This document shows positions 5,545-9,688 of a stretch of DNA of 9,688 nt, one piece after another. The stretch covers positions 1 to 9,688 of the forward strand of contig DATBDZ010000094.1 of the NCBI GenBank assembly GCA_036276235.1. Reading direction: 5' to 3'. The notes beneath the pieces are model-generated. The model was not told the origin of the DNA, did no database searches, and saw only the letters and a list, made by a program, of their open reading frames with translations. The translations under genes were made by a program, and so were the position numbers. The DNA is from JANWHF01 sp036276235 (GTDB lineage: Bacteria > Planctomycetota > Phycisphaerae > Tepidisphaerales > Tepidisphaeraceae). Position 1 is the first letter of the stretch. Each line of letters opens with the position of its first letter.

Positions 5545-7521
5545 TCATCCTGGGAATTCCAGCGTGATCGATTTCATAACTGGTCGCTCGGCACAACTGA
5601 TCGTGTAATTCGCGTCTGTTCCCTTTGCGACAAACTCCTCGCGCTTCGCCTTGCCACCTTCGGTCCATTCGTAGGTGACTTTGATCGGAGCGAAGCCGCC
5701 ATTAGGTTCCAGATAATCCGCGGCGATTCTTGCGCTGAAGATCAGCGTCGTGTTGCGTTGTCTGCCGGAGAATCGCACGAGCGCGGCACGCGAATGCGGC
5801 GGCACACCGGTGAAGACAAGATACGTGCTGAAGCCGGCGTGGCCGCCTTCCAGGTCACCGATGGGCTTCCAGGATTTTCCATCGTCGAAGGAGGCTTCGA
5901 TTGTCCATCCATCGCGAAGATCGCGGGCGCGGTAATTGACGCCGACGCGCAGGCGGGTGATGTCGCCGGGAGTTTGGATGGGGAAAGTGATCTGGCCGCT
6001 GGGTCCGTCAAGTCGCAAAGATGCGACATCGATGCCGGAGAGCGTTGGATGGAAATCGCCGTAGGAAAGCGCCTTGCCCTCCGCGTGCGGATTTGTTGAA
6101 GCGAGAATCGTGATTGTTCCTTCCCGCGGGCCGGCGGCAAAGTGAATGTGGTTTTCGCCCTGATCCAGCGCGGGAAGCGGTCGCTGCGAATGCTGGATGT
6201 CATGATGAACGGCCAGCAGATCCAGCCCCGTGCCGCTGCCTTTGAGCTGGAACTTCAGGCGATAGTCATATCGCCGAAAGACCAGCGGCGTGAGGTCGAT
6301 TGTTTGTTCTCCGCCATCGTTGATCGTCGCGAGCGGCTTCCAATCCAATCCGTTGTTGTCGGAGGAGAGGATCTCGATTGATCCGCCGGCGCCGATCACC
6401 GATTTCAGATTCAGTTGTCCGCTCAGATAGACGTAGCTGCTGGGCATGCGGAAGATCAGCGTGGCGGGCTGGCGCGGATCCTTGACGTGAATCGCGGGGC
6501 CATCGGCATCTTCGGACTTGGTGACCAGATTCTGGGTTTCGAGCATTCCCGCGCGAAATAAGCCGCTGGCCAGCGGCAGCGTGTAATCGAGCGTGCCGTT
6601 GCCAATTCTTCCCGGCGCCAGATCGCCAAATTTGGGCGCGTACCGCAGGTCGGCGGTGCCGTTTGGCATGTCGAGGCACGCCGGTTTGCCGCCATCCAGC
6701 ATGTTGATGTGCAGGCCTTTGTTGGACCAGTTGCGCACGAGTTTTTCGCCGGGGCGAAGCTGGATATTCACCTCGTAGCCGAGGGCGGCGCCGTAGTCAT
6801 AGATGAAGTTTTTGGCGGGGCTGCCGAACTCCTGCATCGAGTTGGACCACCCGTGCGTGGCGGCGGGGAGCCAGCCATTGGCATCGTAAAATCTGCCCCA
6901 CGACAGCGCTTCGGGGCCGCCTTTCCAACCCTCGCGCGCGGAGAACTGCCGAAGCTTGGCGTCGTCTCCTTTGAACTGCGGATGTTGCGCGTACCAAGCA
7001 TCAATCTGCCTGCTGATCTGCTCAACGCCGGCGATCGATCCGTCAGGCTTCTGGAGATAGTTGATCAGCGACGCATCGAGCATGCACCAGTTGCCGCCGA
7101 CGCGCAGCTCCGGCACGCTGTGCCCGACGATGCCCCAGGCGCGGGCTTCGAGGCCGGCGTAGCGCGCGAGCGCTTCGATGTGTGCGGACGCGCAGCAGCA
7201 TTGCCCATAGCCGTAGACGTTGAACGCCTCGATCGGATCGTGAACATGATCCTCCGCCTCGAAATATTCGTTGGGCGGCACATCCTGGTGGCGGAACTTT
7301 ACGACCGATTCCCAGATGGCAATCGCCTTCTGCTGATCGGTCATTCCCGGTTTTATGAATGATTGCTTCCATGCCGCCAGGCTTGAGACGTCTTCGATTT
7401 TGTCAGAGGTGACGGAGATGTGGCTGACGATGCCGGCGCGGGGTTGATCCTGCGCGAGCAAACGCGCGGCGGTAAGCAGGATCACAAGGAGCACGGAAGT
7501 GGAGAAAGGGACGCGGTGCAT
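5545..7521 (-). CDS. Secreted transglutaminase-like (papain-fold) protein with Asp-box beta domains
   Basis: The protein has 658 residues. Residues 1-23 form a signal peptide (hydrophobic 9-22, probable cleavage near LLAQ). Residues 65-155 are a transglutaminase-like core with a full Cys-His-Asp triad: C108 in GYGQCCCASAH, H134 in GHSVPEL and D149 in WCMLDAS. Such domains act as proteases, amidases or crosslinkers; the substrate is unknown. Residues 350-600 are beta-rich. They hold one canonical Asp-box, SFDDGKSW (544-551), and a looser relative with one extra residue, SSDNNGLDW (386-394), each followed by KP-[LI]. This suggests two related beta domains. No membrane anchor follows, so the protein is probably periplasmic or extracellular. 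GGGAG (7528-7532) lies 6 nt before the ATG, supporting the start. It lies upstream of the beta-helix gene on the same strand, separated by a large hairpin repeat. Confidence 0.83.
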   Translation of the reverse strand: MHRVPFSTSVLLVILLTAARLLAQDQPRAGIVSHISVTSDKIEDVSSLAAWKQSFIKPGMTDQQKAIAIWESVVKFRHQDVPPNEYFEAEDHVHDPIEAFNVYGYGQCCCASAHIEALARYAGLEARAWGIVGHSVPELRVGGNWCMLDASLINYLQKPDGSIAGVEQISRQIDAWYAQHPQFKGDDAKLRQFSAREGWKGGPEALSWGRFYDANGWLPAATHGWSNSMQEFGSPAKNFIYDYGAALGYEVNIQLRPGEKLVRNWSNKGLHINMLDGGKPACLDMPNGTADLRYAPKFGDLAPGRIGNGTLDYTLPLASGLFRAGMLETQNLVTKSEDADGPAIHVKDPRQPATLIFRMPSSYVYLSGQLNLKSVIGAGGSIEILSSDNNGLDWKPLATINDGGEQTIDLTPLVFRRYDYRLKFQLKGSGTGLDLLAVHHDIQHSQRPLPALDQGENHIHFAAGPREGTITILASTNPHAEGKALSYGDFHPTLSGIDVASLRLDGPSGQITFPIQTPGDITRLRVGVNYRARDLRDGWTIEASFDDGKSWKPIGDLEGGHAGFSTYLVFTGVPPHSRAALVRFSGRQRNTTLIFSARIAADYLEPNGGFAPIKVTYEWTEGGKAKREEFVAKGTDANYTISCAERPVMKSITLEFPG

Positions 7522-7527
7522 TGAATG

Positions 7528-7532
7528 CTCCC
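7528..7532 (-). promoter_or_regulatory. Ribosome binding site of the transglutaminase-like gene
   Basis: On the minus strand GGGAG is followed by CATTCA and then ATG 7521. The spacing is 6 nt, and the site fixes the start just before a clean signal peptide. Confidence 0.65.
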
Positions 7533-7543
7533 GAGTGGGAGGT

Positions 7544-7560
7544 GGCGGGCAATGCCCGCC
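7544..7560. repeat. Short GC-rich hairpin GGCGGGC/GCCCGCC
   Basis: Seven base pairs, 7544-7550 with 7554-7560, close a 3-nt loop. The hairpin lies in the 151-bp gap between gatC and the transglutaminase-like gene, about 11 nt upstream of the latter's ribosome binding site. It could end the gatC transcript or lie in the leader of the next gene; there is no T-tract. The rest of the gap shows nothing convincing. Confidence 0.55.
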
Positions 7561-7672
7561 CTAAGACGCAGTCGTTCCGGCGAGCCGGTGCGCCTTCCCA
7601 CAACCGACGACGCGCGGCGGGTGAGCACACCCACGCACATTTACAACTGGACTTGATTTGTGTGACCGTGCG

Positions 7673-7990
7673 CTACCCCGCCGAGTCTTCGTCGCCGCCG
7701 AGGATTTTGGGGACTTTGAAAAATGGCCCATCCACATCGGGGGCGTTCATCAGGACCTTTTCCAGCGGAAGGCTCGGCTCCACCACATCTTCGCGCAGGA
7801 CATTATGCAGCGGCAGCGCATGCGCCATCGGCTCGACGCCGCTGACATCAACCTGACTGATCTTGGCGACGTATTCGAGGATGCTTTCGAGCTGCGCGGC
7901 GAACTTTCGCCGCTGCTCGTCGCTCAATTCCAGCCGACCAAGCTTGGCGACATGAACAACCTGCTCAGCGGTGATCTTTTGCTCGGCCAT
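7673..7990 (-). CDS. gatC: Aspartyl/glutamyl-tRNA(Asn/Gln) amidotransferase subunit C
   Basis: GatC is the small subunit of the GatCAB complex. It clamps GatA and GatB while the complex converts Glu-tRNA(Gln) or Asp-tRNA(Asn) to the correct amidated form in the cytoplasm. The 105-residue length is standard. The N-terminal helix VVHVAKLGRLELSDEQ (11-26), the central LESILEYVAKISQVDVSGVEP (34-54), LRED (65-68) and the C-terminal NAPDVDGPFFKVPKIL (82-97) are the conserved GatC blocks. ATG at 7990 is preceded by GAG-CATTCA, a weak ribosome binding site. gatA and gatB are not in the window, so gatC is not clustered with its partners here, which is common. The last eight residues are acidic and not conserved. 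Confidence 0.96.
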   Translation of the reverse strand: MAEQKITAEQVVHVAKLGRLELSDEQRRKFAAQLESILEYVAKISQVDVSGVEPMAHALPLHNVLREDVVEPSLPLEKVLMNAPDVDGPFFKVPKILGGDEDSAG

Positions 7991-8072
7991 TGAATGCTCG
8001 TTTTAGCGGAAGGAAGCGATTGCGACAAGATGGGACTGGCCGAAGCAAACAAAGTCTGCGCACAACGAATTT

Positions 8073-8107
8073 GCGCCAAGAGGCCAAGACGCCATGACGC
8101 CAAGAAG
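8073..8107. repeat. Degenerate GCCAAGAC/GCCATGAC tandem repeat
   Basis: Between gatC and rpmB the bases GCGCCAAGA-GGCCAAGAC-GCCATGAC-GCCAAGAAG form four imperfect units of 8-9 nt. Similar CGCCAAG-type strings recur between genes of other bacteria, so this may be a fragment of a dispersed repeat. Function is unknown. Apart from the rpmB terminator, the rest of 7991-8185 shows no gene. Confidence 0.4.
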
Positions 8108-8185
8108 AAAAGAAATCAAAAAGTGTGGCCTCGTGGCGCATCAATGCAATTCCGCAAACCCGCGCGTCGAACGATTGGCGCAAAG

Positions 8186-8214
8186 AAAAACCCGCGACGG
8201 AGGCCGTCGCGGGT
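8186..8214 (-). terminator. Rho-independent terminator of rpmB
   Basis: Read on the minus strand, ACCCGCGACGG and CCGTCGCGGGT form an 11-bp perfect stem around a 3-nt loop (8190-8214). A run of five Ts (A8186-A8190 on the plus strand) follows directly. It lies 24 bp after the rpmB stop codon. This is the only textbook intrinsic terminator in the window. Confidence 0.9.
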
Positions 8215-8238
8215 GCTCATTTATATCGTGGCGATCGA

Positions 8239-8514
8239 TCAAGCCGCGGCGGTCGTCGTGGCGGCGGGAGCCTTCCACTTGCGCTTGACGGGCTTGGTGA
8301 TCAGGCCCATGCGCAGGGCTTTGGCGCTGACCTTGATTCGGCAGATGCGGCCGTCGATCACCGCGCGCACGCGCTGTATATTCGGCTTGAACTTGCGGGG
8401 GGAAATGCCGGTGATTTTGGTCCCGACGCCGCCCAGGTATTTGGCCTTGCCGCGGTGGGTGACCTTGTGACCGAAGCTGGTCTTCTTGCCGGTAAAATAG
8501 CAAACGCGTGGCAT
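8239..8514 (-). CDS. rpmB: Large ribosomal subunit protein bL28
   Basis: bL28 is a small basic protein of the 50S subunit. The 91-residue product starts MPRVCYFTGKKTSFGHKV and contains THRGKAKYLGGVGTK (19-33), RKFKPNIQRVR (40-50) and ICRIKVSAKALRMGLITKP (57-75). The core matches bL28, with the conserved TGK near the start and KVSAKALR near the end. The paired CxxC zinc motif seen in some bL28 forms is absent. The C-terminus carries an Ala/Thr-rich tail (82-91) beyond the conserved fold. The frame is open upstream to 8679, but AGAGGT 7 nt before ATG 8514 and the family N-terminus fix the true start. The gene seems to be transcribed alone, from a candidate promoter at 8551-8578 to the terminator at 8186-8214. 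Confidence 0.95.
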   Translation of the reverse strand: MPRVCYFTGKKTSFGHKVTHRGKAKYLGGVGTKITGISPRKFKPNIQRVRAVIDGRICRIKVSAKALRMGLITKPVKRKWKAPAATTTAAA

Positions 8515-8521
8515 TAAAATT

Positions 8522-8527
8522 ACCTCT
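8522..8527 (-). promoter_or_regulatory. Ribosome binding site of rpmB
   Basis: AGAGGT on the minus strand lies 7 nt before ATG 8514. It is the strongest Shine-Dalgarno site in the window and excludes the 55-residue upstream extension of the open frame. Confidence 0.8.
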
Positions 8528-8550
8528 TTAGCCTCAAATAGGGAGGAGGG

Positions 8551-8578
8551 ATTGTAGGGACGACGAGAGGAATTGCAA
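8551..8578 (-). promoter_or_regulatory. Candidate sigma-70-type promoter of rpmB
   Basis: On the minus strand TTGCAA (8573-8578; 4 of 6 to TTGACA) and TACAAT (8551-8556; 5 of 6 to TATAAT) are separated by 16 nt. They lie about 37 nt upstream of the rpmB start codon. The match is good for a GC-rich genome, but it rests on consensus alone. Confidence 0.5.
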
Positions 8579-8636
8579 GCTCGCCCAAGTACTAATTGCA
8601 ATTCGCGATCTGCAATCGCGTCCTGAAACGTGGGTT

Positions 8637-8701
8637 CTGAAACGTGAAAACGCGAAACGTGATGGCAATCGCCGGTCACGTTTCACGTTTTCACGTTTCA
8701 G
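8637..8701. repeat. 26-bp-arm inverted repeat of CTGAAACGTGAAAACG type
   Basis: Positions 8637-8662 and the reverse complement of 8676-8701 agree at 25 of 26 bases; the single difference still allows a G-T pair. The spacer is 13 nt. The element lies between rpmB and the end of the secretin gene. A partial direct copy, CCTGAAACGTG, occurs just before it at 8622-8632. Confidence 0.83.
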
Positions 8702-8706
8702 TCCCG

Positions 8707-8736
8707 ATCTCAAATTTGAAATTTCAAATTTGAGAT
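8707..8736. repeat. Perfect 30-bp palindrome, AT-rich
   Basis: ATCTCAAATTTGAAA followed at once by its exact reverse complement spans 8707-8736 with no spacer. It lies 7 bp beyond the secretin stop codon (TAG at 8744-8746 on the minus strand). It may form a hairpin at the transcript end or a cruciform. It follows the 26-bp-arm inverted repeat after only 5 nt. Confidence 0.85.
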
Positions 8737-8743
8737 TCCAAAC

Positions 8744-9688
8744 CTATCCTCCGAGCTTGCTGGTCAGCAGCGGGAACTGCTTCTGCTCGATTTCACGAGT
8801 AATGAGGATGGTCGGCTTGACCAGAATGAGCAGAACCTGCTCGTCCTTGGCGGTGGACCGGTTGGTGAAGAGTCGCTTGAGGAACGGGATCTTGGAGAGG
8901 ACGGGAACGCCGACCTCTTTTTCGATCTCGCCGGCGATGGTTTGGCCACCCAAGAGGAGGGTGCCGCCATCGGGGACGGTGACGGTGGTCTTCACTTCGG
9001 TGATCTGCAGTTCCGGTTCCTGAATGGTGCCCGAGGGGGCGGCGGTTGAACCGACGACCTGCCCGCCGACGATGCTCGCGGCCCCGGAGGCGGCGGATGC
9101 GCCATTCTGGAACGTGAACGACTTGAGGTCGATCAGGCTCGCCAGCTGCGGCCGCAGGGTAAGGGTGACGTATTTGCGATCCGCCGACACGGTGGCGACA
9201 ACGTCCAGCAGCACGCCGCTCTGAATGAACGCAACGGTCGGCTGGAAGGCGCTGACGCCGGTTCCGACGGCGGCGGTCAGGTTGCTCACATATGCCTGCT
9301 GCAAAGCGACCAGCACGTATGCGCGCTGGCCATTATACAGGGTGATACGTGGTGCCTGGACGATGGTCGAGGTGATCTGCGCCTGGGTGGCACGCAGGAG
9401 CATCGTGACTTGGAAATCGTCGAGATAAGTCGCGGATGCAGTGAGCGACGTGACGCTTTGGCCAATGCTTCCCGGCACCGAAGTCGTCGGGCCGGAAGTG
9501 AAGGTCGAACTTGGATTATTGATGGCAATCGGGCTGATTTTGTTAGACCAGGAACCATTGATGTTGAACAGGAAGTTCAGATCGAGCCCTACGTCTTCGA
9601 TAAAGTTTCGTTGGACGGTGAGGAAGCGGGTTTCGACGGTGATCTGAATGGCGCGCTGCTCGCGAAGCTGCTCGAGCAGGTTCATCAG
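8744..9688 (-). CDS. Secretin (GspD/PulD-type outer-membrane channel), C-terminal part
   Basis: The frame is open at the right edge of the window: the codon before the first visible Met is CTG and the sequence is mid-domain, so the true start lies beyond 9688. Numbered from that Met, about 313 residues are visible. VTVETRFLTVQRNFIEDVGLDL-type sequence (13-36) belongs to the periplasmic N-domain and lip of the barrel region. APRITLYNGQRAYVLV (111-126), VPDGGTLLLGG (237-247) and GVPVLSKIPFLKRLF (259-273) are secretin-domain signatures, ending in VLLILVKPTIL (284-294). Secretins form the outer-membrane ring of type II secretion or type IV pilus machines. Which one is served cannot be told from this part, since no partner gene is visible. 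A Ser/Gly/Ala-rich insert at about 194-222 may be a loop. Confidence 0.92.
   Translation of the reverse strand: MMNLLEQLREQRAIQITVETRFLTVQRNFIEDVGLDLNFLFNINGSWSNKISPIAINNPSSTFTSGPTTSVPGSIGQSVTSLTASATYLDDFQVTMLLRATQAQITSTIVQAPRITLYNGQRAYVLVALQQAYVSNLTAAVGTGVSAFQPTVAFIQSGVLLDVVATVSADRKYVTLTLRPQLASLIDLKSFTFQNGASAASGAASIVGGQVVGSTAAPSGTIQEPELQITEVKTTVTVPDGGTLLLGGQTIAGEIEKEVGVPVLSKIPFLKRLFTNRSTAKDEQVLLILVKPTILITREIEQKQFPLLTSKLGG

Noticed and set aside
8515..8679. 55-residue N-terminal extension of bL28
   Set aside because: The family N-terminus and a strong AGAGGT site both point to ATG 8514; the extension runs through a dispersed-type repeat and the promoter.

Overview
The window looks like chromosomal DNA of a planctomycete, probably class Phycisphaerae or a close relative. 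The evidence is in the proteins. A small membrane protein ends in the C-x2-C-GYDLRATP-x-RCPECG zinc ribbon that recurs in this group. An RTX-type protein begins with a variant of the planctomycetal LEPR-x-LLS motif (ERLESRRRLSA). The bL28 sequence, the secretin and the secreted beta-helix and transglutaminase-like proteins also fit. The lineage is inferred from motifs, not from a database search.

Layout, left to right. (1) 1-246: a 30-bp perfect inverted repeat and the leader of an RTX-repeat protein. (2) 247-1107 (+): RTX/LEPR-like protein with 16 tandem nonapeptides, convergent with (3) 1139-2314 (-): a UvrC-like protein with an intact cysteine cluster and UVR motif, an altered GIY-YIG core and no full C-terminal nuclease half. 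(4) 2315-2451: a divergent intergenic gap almost filled by a 36-bp-arm inverted repeat. (5) 2452-2949 (+): purE. (6) 2950-3170: a gap between convergent genes with a 33-bp perfect inverted repeat. (7) 3171-5317 (-): two translationally coupled genes, a secreted parallel beta-helix protein and the zinc-ribbon membrane protein. (8) 5318-5544: a large compound inverted repeat. (9) 5545-7521 (-): a secreted transglutaminase-like protein. (10) 7673-7990 (-): gatC. (11) 8239-8514 (-): rpmB with a candidate promoter, a good ribosome binding site and a clear intrinsic terminator. (12) 8637-8736: an inverted repeat followed by a perfect 30-bp palindrome. (13) 8744-9688 (-): the C-terminal part of a secretin that runs off the window.

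The genes do not form one pathway. Housekeeping genes (purE, gatC, rpmB) are interspersed with envelope or secreted proteins. The only operon-like pair supported by sequence is the beta-helix protein and the zinc-ribbon protein, which share a GTGA overlap.

The most striking structure is in the non-coding DNA. Nearly every intergenic gap carries a hairpin-forming repeat, and each has a different sequence. Several look like two head-to-head copies of one repeat unit, as in REP/BIME-type elements. No CRISPR array, tRNA, rRNA or intact transposase gene was seen.
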